DNA of 64,000 bases from Alopecurus myosuroides (Eukaryota > Streptophyta > Magnoliopsida > Poales > Poaceae), in NCBI GenBank assembly GCA_028641055.1, contig CM054060.1, forward strand, positions 209,026,445-209,090,444, in the 5' to 3' direction. Positions 23,540 to 34,380 of this stretch are shown piece after piece (position 1 is the first letter of the stretch; every line of letters begins with the position of its first letter). Position numbers and translations under genes: made by a program. The notes under the pieces were generated by a model. That model did not search any database. It had not been told where the DNA came from and saw only the letters and a list, made by a program, of their open reading frames with translations.

Positions 23540-26500
23540 GGTCGTTCCCCTTTCTTTCTCTTCTCCTTCTCTACACACCATCAGACGCACGCTGCGCTCG
23601 ATCCTCTCGCCGCCCGCCGCCGCAGACGATGTGCCCTAGCCTAGCCTCCCGCCGCAGACGTTGTTCTCTATCCTCTCGTCGCCCGCCCCCCTCGCAGACC
23701 GAGAACGTCTCCGCCATCTAGGACCGCGCGCCCCCGTCTCCATCGACCGTGCGCCCCCCTCTCGCCGCCTCCCACCACCACCAAGATCGAGGAGACAGGA
23801 CCACGAGCGGCGCCAGTACCGTGACGAGTGGCGCCAGGACCTCTGCATCCCCGACGAGCGCTGCAGCCCGTCGCCTCTGCATCCCTGACGAGCGCTGCAG
23901 CCCCTCGCCTCTGCATCCCTAACGCCATCCACCTGCGTGAACGACTACACCGAGCCCTAGGTAAGCTCCCTCCTCCTCCCCTCTCGCCCTGTTCTTGTTC
24001 CTGCTTGCTCTGAAACACGATCTGATTGCGCTGACGAAGAACATCAACACGCTGCCCTGTCAATGAGTACCACAAAGCCTTGGCATGATTCTTTTTTTAA
24101 ATAGCTCCTACATGGACCGTAGTCTGCAAACCTAAACGAACCAACATGGGGACCTGGAATCTTTACAATTCTCTGCAGTTCAATTCTGCATAAAAAAGCC
24201 ATATGGTCGTATCTAATATGGAACGGAGGGAGTAGCAATAAGCCGTCGATCGATCATGGCTACATGATGTTTTCTTTCTCTATCTTCTGGATGTTGTGTG
24301 TGTTGGAATGGTATTATTATATAGACATGCTGTGTTAGACCTGATATATGTTATAGACTGTTGGTATATGAGTTGCTTGTTGCCTTGATTGATTTTGCAT
24401 GAACAACAGGTAGTGCTGATAAGAGTGGTGATGGTGATCTTGTAGTGGTGATTTCTTATGATGATTATTGTGGGGGAGATGATGCATCAAGTGCTGCCAG
24501 TGGTGGAGCAGCAGTCATGGCAGTTGGCACAATCTCACCTAATCTGTCTCTATGTCTGGGTATTGTCATCACTGGCAGGGCCACCACCATGTTGTCACTG
24601 ACCTGGAAAGTTTTCCTTTTTGCAGTCAAAGCACTAATTTCTTCATAGTGCCTTCTGTCGTTAATAACCATTCCTTTCTACCAAACTAATTGGGTTTGGA
24701 TATAGTGACCATAAAAAATCAGCCTTGTCTTTTTACATTAAGGTTGGAAATTTTCCTGAAATTGGTGGGTGAAATTAGGCAGGCCCACCACCATGTTGTC
24801 TGTCAGACCTGTAAAGTTTTTTGTTTTTTCCGGTCAAAGGCAGAAACTTTGTTTGCCTTAGTACCTTTTGCTGGGTAATAATCACTCCTATCTAGTACCA
24901 AACTTGTTTGGTTTGGATATGAAGTAATAATAAACCAATAGTAACAAGAGTGATGTTACATCATCCAGTAAACTGATGTTACACCACACCCTGTTATTCT
25001 TCAGTTTCGACAGTGTCCGTTCTCTGTCATGGACAGTTTCAGTTAGTATCGCTGTTTGAATTTTACTCTGTTCTTCTTCCTGCAAGTAAGCTGAGAGAGG
25101 TCGAAACTCACGCAATGTCCATGACAATCGAGACTCACGCAATGTGTCATGAAAATCCAGTGCTGCCATCGCCTGCGAGACTGAGCCGACCAATACAGGC
25201 CGCATTTTGCCACTACCTGCATAATTTTATGTTGTTGAGTGACATGAATAAATTCCTGCATACACGCACAGCTGCTTTAAGGCAATACTGGTTCTGAACA
25301 AGCGGCAGCGCGACGGTCTAGTCTAAAATTTGAAGTCCAAACTTAAAAAAAAGCAGCTGACATGCTAATATTTTCAGCTAACAAAATCGTTAACCTTGGT
25401 AATCTTTATTAGTGGATTAGGTAGCTAGCTTTTGCCTATAGTGTCCAAAGTCATGATGCCTGTGTTGCTTTCTTTCTTTTGCTCCTGCTCCTGCTGCTGC
25501 AGCCCGGTGCAGAGTGCACACACAAACACACACCCCACCTGAATGGTATGCTGCTCTGCATTGCCTGCTACAATGGCTGCTGGGATAGGAACAGAGAACA
25601 GATCTAAAAGGGGGCCACAGAAAGCTTCAAAAATTATAAATACCACCCACCTAAACCAGCTTTCCCAGTTGGACTTTGGTATTGGCGATCACATGTAGTA
25701 CCACCCACCTATACCACCATTAGTTGGCTCGTTTAAATAGTGCTTGTTTTGGACAATTTCTCTCCACCTTTTAGTATCCCCAAGCATACATCCATATAAA
25801 ATTGACAATAGGGGATTAAACTTGTGCTTATTTTCTGGCTAGGATCTTGTGCTCCTAGAGCATTATGTGATGAACTTATATCCAGGTGTTGTGCTATATA
25901 TTTTCTTTTGAGCAATTCTTACTTGTTTGTGTAAAAATAGCTTGGTGAGTTTATACGTGCTTGCCTCTATATATTTACTTGATTTTATTGTTCCAGTGAT
26001 CATTAGATCACTAGTTGTGGCATGTTCTTGACCAATGTTAATTATATGGTGGTGTTTATTTGACCCAGTGCATGTGCAAGTGTATGAGCTATTTCAAAAG
26101 TGGAAACTAAACTAGAAACTTAATTATAAGCATCCCCTGTTTCAGCTATTTCAAAACAGAGCATGACCATTTTCTCTTCTTACTTGCACATCCGTTAGTC
26201 ATAAAATAAAGTTGAACTTCCATAATGATTGCCGCTATGTAATCTTGTTACTTGCACATCTGTTAGTCATAAAATTTCATGTCTGCTGCTAGGGAGCAAT
26301 AGATCGTGTTCTTGTCGTGTGCTGGTAGTGAGTGCTGGTGTAGAGCTACATGTTGCTGTCTAGATATGTATGACGATTGTGCCATTATTTGGCATGTATG
26401 AAATGTTGAACCTTGTGCATGTTTTCCAATATATGGAAAGATATAAGATTGAGCAGTACTTTTGGCATGTGAAACATGTTTTGGAAATCTGTCCGGCCAT

Positions 26501-26725
26501 CGAGTCGTGAATTTTTTTGCATGGAATTCAAATGAGTTGCCCATTTTCACCGAAATGTTGATTAATTTCTGTTTCGGCGAAAATCGGGCACTCTAGTGTT
26601 AGAAAATTAGCAAAGGTCATCCCGGATTTTTCGGTGAATTTAGGACTTAGTCGTTTTCCCTTGATCAAGTAGTATGTCGATTTTTTGTTGTCTTTAGATT
26701 AACCAATAATTTCCCGCTTCAGAAC
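23540..26725 (+). other. Gene 2 leader of inner CACTA: GC-rich exon and 2.7-kb intron
   Basis: A CG-rich exon with several copies of GACGAGCGCTGCAGCCC and CCTCTGCATCCC ends at CCCTAG with donor GTAAGC (23960). The intron ends CCCGCTTCAG (26722), four bases before... the ATG at 26726. Within the intron are a Stowaway-like terminus (ACGGAGGGAGTA at about 24219-24231), a diverged direct duplication (24577-24705 and 24779-24925, sharing CCACCACCATGTTGTC) and a short repeat of TTAGTCATAAAAT near 26190 and 26265. No protein-coding sequence is visible. Confidence 0.5.
26557..26640 (+). repeat. Conserved foldback module, copy 3
   Basis: Starts GTTGATTAATTTCTGTTTCGG and carries GGGCACTCTAG and AGCAAAGGTCATCCCGGATT. 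It lies about 85 bases before the ATG of gene 2. Confidence 0.7.
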
Positions 26726-29700
26726 ATGGCACACAATGACGAGGCCGGCGGTTCTAAGCCGTTCTGGCAAATCTCCGAGGAAGAAGAGGAGCAATACGAC
26801 CCGACGGCAGATGCCGGGGCCGACGCCACCACTAGCGGTGGCGAGGAGGATGACGCCACGACTAGTGGCGCCGGTGATACCACTAGTGGCGCCGCCGACG
26901 GAAATGACACCACTGATGCCGACGGTCAGACAGATGGTGGTAGCCAAGCCAAGAAGAAGACGGCAACGGGAAAACAGAAAAGGAACAGTCTCCGCACCTA
27001 CCGTGAAGCATTCACGGAAATTGATAGCAATGGGTATCCTATCGCGCCCGAGTCAGTGCTCAAAGGATTCGGAAACCAAATTGGTTGCATGGTCCGGGAC
27101 ACTGTCAGGATCACCACCGATGATCTAAGGAAAGAAGAGAATACCCATTATCGGGTTGTTCTCTTTAGAAAGCTGCACGAATGATACTTGTACCCGCATC
27201 CGCCAGAAGAGCCGCTTAAGTACAATAACGACAATCTGGAGGGGAATCCAGTCAACAATGTCGCCATTGGTAAGATGAACACCGCCTTGGCCAACTGGAA
27301 ATACCGGGTGAAGGTTGCGGTCTTGAACCCCAAAAAAAGCTTTGACGAGGTTTTAGCGAGTGAGCCGAACATCACCGAAGCTGAACTCCGGGACTTCAAG
27401 CTAATTTGCGAGAGCGAAGTCGCCAAGGCTAAAGCTGAATGGGGCAGAAGATGCGAGGGTTGAAAATAGGTTCCCACAAACTGGGATGCGGCGGTTACAG
27501 AGCAGCGATTCCCAATTGGGAGAAGGAGGAAGCCAAACGTGCAACACAGGGCATCAGTGACCCCCTCGCAGGGTACTCGCCGCGGACAAAAAACTTCATT
27601 AGGGGCCTGTTTACATATGACCCGGTAGCTAATGAGTATACTACCATTGATGAGAAGTTCAAGGAGTTGTATAAAAACTTGGGAAGTAAATACACCACCC
27701 TAATTAGTTTGCTCTCGACGATCATGTCGATTGCATCATAGTGTACTGGTGGAATTCTAAACGGTTCACGCTAATTGTGCAGAACACAGAAATCGAAAGT
27801 GGTGGAACCTCGGATCCATGCCGTCGCTGCACGGCTCGTGGGACGACCATTTGAACAGGGCGGTGAACGTGACGCAGGGGAAGGATAAGCACAAAAGGCC
27901 GTCAGGGTGGCCGAGTTTGTGGCTTGGGCACGACGACGAAGCTCAGAGAGTACTACAAGGAGCCCAAGGAGGCGAGAAGGAATAGAAGGAGGACCATCGA
28001 AGATATCCAACGTGACGAAGCCCGCGATCGCGACATTGCAGACCTCAAGTCCAAAGTTGCCGATATTCCGAATATTGTCAAAGAAGCTTTGGCAGAACAA
28101 ATGTGCAATGTTTTGCCTGCCTGATCGAGGAGGTCGAGTGGGGCCGTTCCTGGTGCCTAGCATGCAGGGCAGCAACTCAAGAGACTTGTCCAGAGTCTCG
28201 CCAGCCAACGCCACGGTGGCGGACCCACTGGTGACACCGCCCGCTTACAACACGGCGCCGATGGTGACTTCGCCCGCTGATAGCCGCCTGACCATCTGTT
28301 GCGCCCCCACAGTCGACGGTCCTCCGCCAAATGAAGAGCGTGCACCAACGAACAACCGCTTGGTCATAAGTTGCACGCCCGCCGCCGGCGGTCCCTCGCC
28401 AGTCATCACTAGCATGCCCGCCGTCGTTGGCCCCTCGCCACTAGAGGAGCTCAACGCCATCGCTAGCCAGGTAAATAGTTAAGCATTGGATCGTCGACCT
28501 TCCATTTCCTTAGATTGGCATCTCTGACGCCCTGCATGTTTTCCGCAGAACGCCGATGTTCCATGCACTCTCCTACACATAGTGGACAACGTGTTGAAGG
28601 ATGTTGCTGTGGGTATGATCGTTCAACCGGCAACCCGCAGGTTCCACAATAGGCCGATGCGAGATGACGTATATAGAGTTCGAGTGCTTCCGGTGCTGGC
28701 GGGCTACGATGACTCCGATACTCTAACGTTGCTCTAGTGCCTACCTTGGAACATGGAAGTGCCGAAGAGACAGATTCGCCTGGGGAAGTGGGGCGCCACC
28801 CCGCAGACATCACCTCTAGAACTGTCGGCGCGAGGCACCACCTCGAAAACAACCCCGCTAGAAGCGCCGGAGCAGAGCCATGGCAAGACCATCGTAGCGC
28901 CGTCGCCTACCCCTGACATGGAGATGGCACAACACCTGGCGGATGACGATCTTGATGCCTTGGATTTCATCGCCGATGACTTTGATGGCGGAGATTACAT
29001 TCCTCCTCTCCTAGAAGAACCCTACCATAGCATGGAGGCTCGTGGTGAGGCTCCTCCCGTGGATAGATCCGGTTGCAAGCGTCTATTCGGTTCTCAGGAA
29101 GACACGCCTCCAGATGTCGCCCCCTGCACCGATCCTCAGAAAAGCGCATAGGGAGGAGTTATTTTCAGCCCCGGCACAATCCGTAAGGCGGCTAATGAGG
29201 AGATTGAGAAGGAGTGTCTTCCGAAAGCGCCGAAGCTGCGGAAAAGAGGACCTAGATCCAAGTCCGCCAAGGCTGCAAAGTCTGTGAGCCAGCCTGCTAA
29301 GATGTCGCTCCGTGTTCAGGACGGGCCACCTACATTCAAGCATACGCCGAAGGTGCATGTGATGGGTCAGCGTATGCTTCACCAGAACAAGCTCAAGGCC
29401 GCAAGTGGGGATATGCGGAGTTTGCATGACAACATTCTTTATCTCGAATCATGCCTTATTGATACCAAGGATCCATCATACCCGGTTTTCATTGCCCTGG
29501 TGCCCAAGGACTTGGGCTTCGTCGATTCAACCGGCGCGGGTAGGATAGTCCTGCGGTTTTCGGACATCTTCGATATGTTCCATAGCAATCCGCTGCACTA
29601 CTCCCTGGTCTGCCTATACTCGCTCAGTCTGGCGGTGCAGATCATTAGGGATAATACACCGGGCGTCGCGATAGTGGACCCCTTCTACATGCTCCATGAC

Positions 29701-30431
29701 GTGTTGTGCTCCATTGGGAACCAGGTAGTCGCGTCGACATATCTCCAAGACTTCATGCTGGCGAACCAGACCTCGTGCCTTATTTTGTCGGGTAAGTCAA
29801 TATTCTTAGCCGAATCGATAGTGATTTTCTTTAGGTTTTCGTCGCTCTTTTCCAACATTTTGTTTGGATTGTTCCGCGCAGATATACACAATGCACGCTT
29901 CTCTGCATTTGTCTCAGTCATTCGCATGCCACGTATCTCGACTCAGGGAGTGCGGTGAAGAAAGACTACTCCAACATGAAGAAAGTTCTGAATAATTCTC
30001 TCACCGGCTACCACGCAAAGGGGGGCAGAATCACTAGGGAGAAGATCGTCCAGGGCGCTCGGGTGTTCACCCACACGACGGATTTCGCCTGCGTCAAGCA
30101 GCCGTCAGGCAGTAACAGAGACACCTACTACATCCTCCATCACATGCGGGCGTACGTACGGGATCAACAGTACCTTACCCTGCCTAGTCAAGTCCAAGAA
30201 TGGGCCTCCCTCTTGTCGATGGTCGACGATGACAAAGTTAGAGAAGAGATATATGATATCCAGAAGCGCTTTGCCACGAAAATCGTTCATGAAGTGGTGA
30301 ACAAGAGTGGGACATTTCACTTCCGGTTCGCCATGTCGAACCGCGACATAGATACCTACCTAGCAACTTCATGTGACGAAAGCACCTTCATCACTCCGAA
30401 GGGCTGTCCTGTTGTAGTCCCTAGCGGATGA
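26726..30431 (+). pseudogene. Inner CACTA gene 2: Transposase_24-like, DUF8039-like and Ulp1-like regions
   Basis: Probable exons are 26726-27685, 27783-28470, 28549-29791 and 29882-30431. The protein begins acidic and Thr/Asp-rich (about residues 1-70). It continues with a Transposase_24-like part (TYREAFTEIDSNGYPIAPES, NNDNLEGNPVNNVAIGKMN) and a charged helix (RRTIEDIQRDEARDRDIADL). A Pro/Ala linker follows, then a DUF8039-like domain (LKDVAVGMIVQPATRRFH) and an Ulp1-like region ending QPSGSNRDTYYILHHMRAYV. The position of the catalytic Cys reads Asp. Breaks are a TGA at 27182-27184 (Arg CGA to TGA), a frameshift near 27460, TGA near 28122, and TAG at 28736. The DNA-binding role of the N-terminal part is inferred from CACTA families. 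Confidence 0.8.
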
Positions 30432-30491
30432 GTCAGAAGGAGTGAGAACTATTGTAAGGCTTGCTACATTTTTCGAAATTAGTTAAACTCA

Positions 30492-31039
30492 ACCGTTAGG
30501 GTTATGAATCGTCCATCGTGTAACCGATGCTAAATTATGTCAATGCTTGATTATCTTGCTTTTTATTATTGCGGTCCTACTTGTGATGTTCGTTCGATCT
30601 TTTGAATAAATGCCGATGAATAAAAGAGTTGGTTCACACTAAGATGGCCTTGGTGGTCTGGTGCGCCTTGTGATTTTCACAAAATTTTGATCTTGTGCAT
30701 CCCACTTGGTGCTCCAGGTCCACCAAGGCTGCTTGTATGTGTCCATCCTAAATATGAGGCACACATCGTTACGGTTATGAATCGTCCATCGTGTAACTGA
30801 TGCTCAATTATGTCAATGCTTGATTATCTTGCTTTTTATTATTTCGGTCCTACTTGTGATGTTCGTTAGATCTTTTGTATAAATTCCGAAGATTAAAAGA
30901 GTTGGTTCACACTCATATGGCCTTGGTGGTCCGGTGCGCCTTGTGATTTTCACAAAGTTAGGATCTTTGTGCATCCCACTTGGCGCGCCGGGTCCATCAA
31001 GGCTGCTTGTATGTTTCCACCCTAAATATGAGGCACACA
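30492..31039. repeat. Two tandem copies of an approximately 272-bp repeat
   Basis: Copies start near 30492 and 30764, sharing GGTTATGAATCGTCCATCG, TTGGTTCACACT and GGCTGCTTGTATGT with few differences. No coding sense. They follow the stop codon of gene 2 and precede the hairpin array. Confidence 0.85.
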
Positions 31040-31060
31040 GACCAGTGACCATTTTTTTTT

Positions 31061-32575
31061 CCTGTTAAGAGGTACTACAGGCGGTGGTGATCCGGGGAAA
31101 GGAACGAATGCGAGGGTTTCTGGGTTTCTTTGAAACTAAATAACGTCACATATGTAATATGGTTGGTGAGATCCGAACGAAGTTGAACCCTTTGGTGCAC
31201 ATTCGTAATGGTGACATTCCTCAGAAATCCCGTCCGGGGTTATGAAGAATGTCGCCGTTATGGATGTGCACAAAAGGGTCCAATTTTTTCCGGATCTCAC
31301 TATTACATATATGATTTTATTTAGATTCAAAGAATTCCAGAAACCCGTCCTTCCCCCGCATCATCATCACGTGTACTACCTCGTAGAAAGCACAAAATGT
31401 GAAGGTCCAACTTCACATCAAGGCTCGATGACCATCTTGTTCCTGTTAAGAGGTACTACAGGCGGTGGTGATCCGGGGAAAGGATGAAGATGAGGGTTTC
31501 GGTTGGAAGTAAGGAACGTAGCATATGTAATATTATTGTTAGTGAGATCAGAACTGAGTTGCACCGTTTGGTACATATACGTAATGAGGATATTTTTCAT
31601 AGCCTCGGACGGGGCTATGCAGAATATCCTCATTATGTATGTGCACGAAATGGTCCAACTTTGTTCGGATCTCATAAACACTTACGTATGTGATTTTGTT
31701 TAGTTTCAACTAATTTCAGAAACCCTTGTCTTCATCCTTCTCCGGATCACCCTCACGTGTACTACCTCGTAGAAAGCACAAAATGTGAAGGTACAACCTT
31801 ACATCAAGGCCCGATGACCATCTTTTTCCTGTTAAGAGGTACTACAGGCGGTGGTGATCCGAGAAAAGGATGAAGATGAGGGTTTCGGTTGGAACTAAGG
31901 AACGTCGCATATGTAATATTATTGTTAGTGAGATCAGAACTGAGTTGCACCGTTTGGTACATATACGTAATGGGGATATTTTTCATAGCCCCGGACGGGG
32001 CTATGGAGAATATCCCCATTATGTATGTGCGCGAAATGGTCCAACTTTGTTCGGATCTCACAAACACTTACGTATGTGATTTTGTTTAGTTTCAACGAAG
32101 TTCAGAAACCCTTGTCTAAATCCTTCTCCGGATCACCATCACGTGTACTACCTCATAGCAAGCACAAAATATGAAGGTCCAACTTCACATCAAATCCCAA
32201 TGACCATCTTGTTCCTGTTAAGAGTTAATGCAGGCGGTGGTGATCCGGGGAAAGGATGAAGATGAGGGTTTTGGTTGGAACTAAGGAACGTCGCATATGT
32301 AATATTATTGTTAGTGAGATCAGAACTGAGTTGCACCATTTGGTACATATACGTAATGGTGATATTCTTAATAGCCCCGTCCGGGGTTATTAAGAATGTC
32401 CCCATTATGTATGCGCACGAAATGGTCCAACTTTGTTCGGATCTCAAAACACTTACGTATGTGATTTTGTTTAGTTTCAACGAAGTTCAGAAACCCTTGT
32501 CTTCATCCTTCCCCGCATCGCCATCACGTATACTACCTCGTAACAAGCACAGGATATGAAGGGCCAATTTGATCC
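31061..32575. repeat. Tandem array of four long hairpin (foldback) units
   Basis: Four units start at 31061, 31442, 31828 and 32214, giving periods of 381, 386 and 386 bp. Each unit is itself a long imperfect inverted repeat. The left arm runs from GGCGGTGGTGATCCGGGGAAA to a central GCCCCGG, and the right arm mirrors it to TTTCCCCG/TCCGGATCACCATCACG. By eye the arms of unit 3 match over about 150 bases at roughly three quarters identity, and the centre CATAGCCCC/GGGGCTATG pairs perfectly. The short frames read in this block repeat with the arms and are not genes. It lies in a possible intron between gene 2 and gene 3. Confidence 0.88.
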
Positions 32576-32678
32576 TTTGTGTTTAACTTTCATGTTATTT
32601 ATGTATATTTCTCCATTTACTATTTATTGCAGACATGTTTAAAACTATTATTTTTGGTTTTCTTTCTTGTCATTACAG

Positions 32679-32933
32679 ATGCCGAGGTGCTACGTGGTGT
32701 TTAGAGGCAGGGTTCCAGGAGTCTACGAACACTGGGAAGACTGCTTCGAGCAGGTGAACAAGTTTAGGGGCAATGCCTACAAATCCTATAACACTAGAGT
32801 GGCGGCGGAAGCTAGGTGGTTCATCCATCTCGAGGAACAGAAGAAGAAGAAGAACAACAAGTGGATGAAGACCCTCACCGCCGCTCTTGTCGTCGTCGCC
32901 TCGCTCGTCATGCTATGGTTCCTAGCTAGATGA
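32679..32933 (+). CDS. Inner CACTA gene 3: RNase H1 N-terminal-like domain with C-terminal membrane segment
   Basis: An intact 84-codon frame. Residues 4-48 fit the RNase H1 N-terminal / viroplasmin-like domain (Cauli_VI type): YVVFRGRVPGVYEHWEDC, then QV, F-R-G and AYKSYNTR, then AAEARW. In RNase H1 this small domain binds RNA/DNA hybrids or double-stranded RNA. A Lys-rich stretch (EEQKKKKNNK) follows, and then a hydrophobic run LTAALVVVASLVMLWFLAR that ends the protein, as in tail-anchored proteins. There is no RNase H catalytic domain. The ATG is preceded directly by a CATTACAG acceptor, so it may be a spliced exon; I chose this ATG over the upstream TTG. The outer element has a decayed counterpart at 33872. 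Confidence 0.75.
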   Translation: MPRCYVVFRGRVPGVYEHWEDCFEQVNKFRGNAYKSYNTRVAAEARWFIHLEEQKKKKNNKWMKTLTAALVVVASLVMLWFLAR

Positions 32934-33240
32934 TTAGGTTATCGGCGACTAGATAGGTCACTTATAACGATGATGAAGCAGCGATCGATGTAATTGGTCT
33001 CGATGATTAACTGTCTGATGTATCTATTTGGCTCTGATGAACACTTTGTAGTGATAATCAACTGTTTGATGTAGCTATTCGCAATTCTAAGCAGTATGAT
33101 CGACTATGATATATTATTTGTTTGTCACACAACTGTTTTGATCAACTTTGTCTACTTATACTTTTCTGTATTTGAGTTGTATATACCTGTATAAATACGA
33201 TACTGCGTATTTAAAAAAATACAGGATATTATAGCTGTGA

Positions 33241-33515
33241 CACACCTGGAGGAATAGGCGTGGCGCACGGGCCAACTTAGCCGTGGAGGCAGAATATAGG
33301 GGTGGCGCACCATTGAGGTTAGGCGTGACGCACCATGTTAAGTTAGGCGTAGCGCACCACACATAGCCGCAGCGCACCGTGACTGTGCGTCACGGGTACT
33401 TGTAGGTGTGGCGCACCAGGCTGCTGCGTCACGGCTAACTCAATAGGCGCGGCCTGATAGCCGTGGCGCGCCCTGGTGGGTCACGGATAAGCCAAACAGG
33501 TGCGTCACGCATGAC
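33241..33515. repeat. Right subterminal repeats of inner CACTA
   Basis: Many copies of GGCGTGGCGCACC and GTGCGTCACGGG in both directions, ending in the terminal repeat TTTCTAGTAGTG. They match the left end and the internal cluster. The stretch 32934-33240 between gene 3 and the repeats is AT-rich with no gene. Confidence 0.8.
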
Positions 33516-33532
33516 CTTTTTTTCTAGTAGTG

Positions 33533-33681
33533 ATGTCATCAATCGGGGTGGCTTGTTCTTCCACGGCCATGCAACACCGAGCAACCGTGACATAGAAGCA
33601 CACCTACGACAACAACATGACATCCGGACATTCAACACGCTTGAAGGCGTTCGTCCGTTCCCGTCGAGACCATATTATTGA
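33533..33681 (+). pseudogene. Outer CACTA gene 2, 3-prime end
   Basis: Continues exon 4 of the outer gene 2 after the inner CACTA. The join gives RRICTILKSD followed by VINRGGLFFHGHATPSNRDIE, matching the inner copy (VNKSGTFHFRFAMSNRDID). It ends TGA at 33679-33681. The join across the excised element stays in frame, so this stretch was not yet frameshifted when the inner element landed. Confidence 0.88.
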
Positions 33682-33871
33682 CAAAATGTTAGTATACACT
33701 TGATGGTTAACTTTCCAATGCTTAGAATCTCAATATACTTGCATCATATAACTTTTAGTCCTTTATTTGTCGTGTTTTATTCATAAACCTTGATGCTTCT
33801 ATTCTTTTGATAGTTATTTGCAGTCTATTACCAATTTCTAGGCTAAACACGTATTTTTGTCCTGTGCACAG

Positions 33872-34119
33872 ATGACATCGTATGTTGTGTATAAGGGTAG
33901 GGTTCCCGGAGTCTACAACGATTGGGAACAATGCCGGAGATAGGTGCATGGTTTCAGCGGCAACAGCTACAAGGGGTACAAGACCATGGTGGAGGCGGAA
34001 GCTCGATATGCCACTTACCTAGTGAGACAGAAGACGGAGACGACGAGGGCCCGGATGACCACCTTCCCATTGCCGTGCTGATACTCCTTATGTTGATGTT
34101 TATTATAGTGCTTGTGTAG
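33872..34119 (+). pseudogene. Outer CACTA gene 3: decayed RNase H1 N-terminal-like protein with membrane tail
   Basis: From an ATG preceded by a CACAG acceptor, the frame reads YVVYKGRVPGVYNDWEQC, then a TAG where the inner copy has Gln (CAG to TAG). After it come GFSGNSYKGYKTMVEAEARY, the same RNase H1-N / viroplasmin-like fold. A one-base shift near 34050 separates this from the C-terminal hydrophobic run LPIAVLILLMLMFIIVLV, which ends at TAG 34117-34119. The tail differs from the inner one residue by residue yet keeps its hydrophobic nature and terminal place. Bases 34120-34380 are AT-rich and empty. Confidence 0.75.
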
Positions 34120-34380
34120 CTAAACTTTCAGTATATTGTTGAACTATCTCGAATCGAGACTATGTAATACAAACTTGTATATTATGTGTTGATGATCGAT
34201 GTTATGTAATGACTACTAGTTGTTGATGATCGATGTTATTTTGTGCATCTCTAACTTAGTGCCAATTGAATGTAATTTGTGTCATCTCTAACTTTGAGTA
34301 TATCTGTCATTTTGCTCTAATTTCCTGTAATTTGTGCCAATTTAATGTATTTTGGTTTCTGGTTTTCTTTTACACATGTA

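Larger units (their letters stand above)
13329..33532 (+). mobile_element. Inner CACTA (En/Spm) transposon, complete, with nested LTR element
   Basis: Starts CACTACTAGGAAAACAG at 13329 and ends TTTTTTTCTAGTAGTG at 33532. It is flanked on both sides by ATG (13326-13328 and 33533-33535), the 3-bp target duplication expected for CACTA. Excising it rejoins the Ulp1-like frame of the outer gene 2. The element is 20.2 kb long, or about 14.9 kb without the retrotransposon at 17672-22957. It carries tnp2, gene 2, two kinds of tandem repeat and an intact short gene 3. It is related to the outer element in every gene but differs in its subterminal repeats. Confidence 0.95.

Noticed and set aside
31484..32559. 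Several similar short ORFs on both strands
   Set aside because: They repeat with the 386-bp hairpin units and are mirrored on the other strand; they are products of the repeat structure, not genes.
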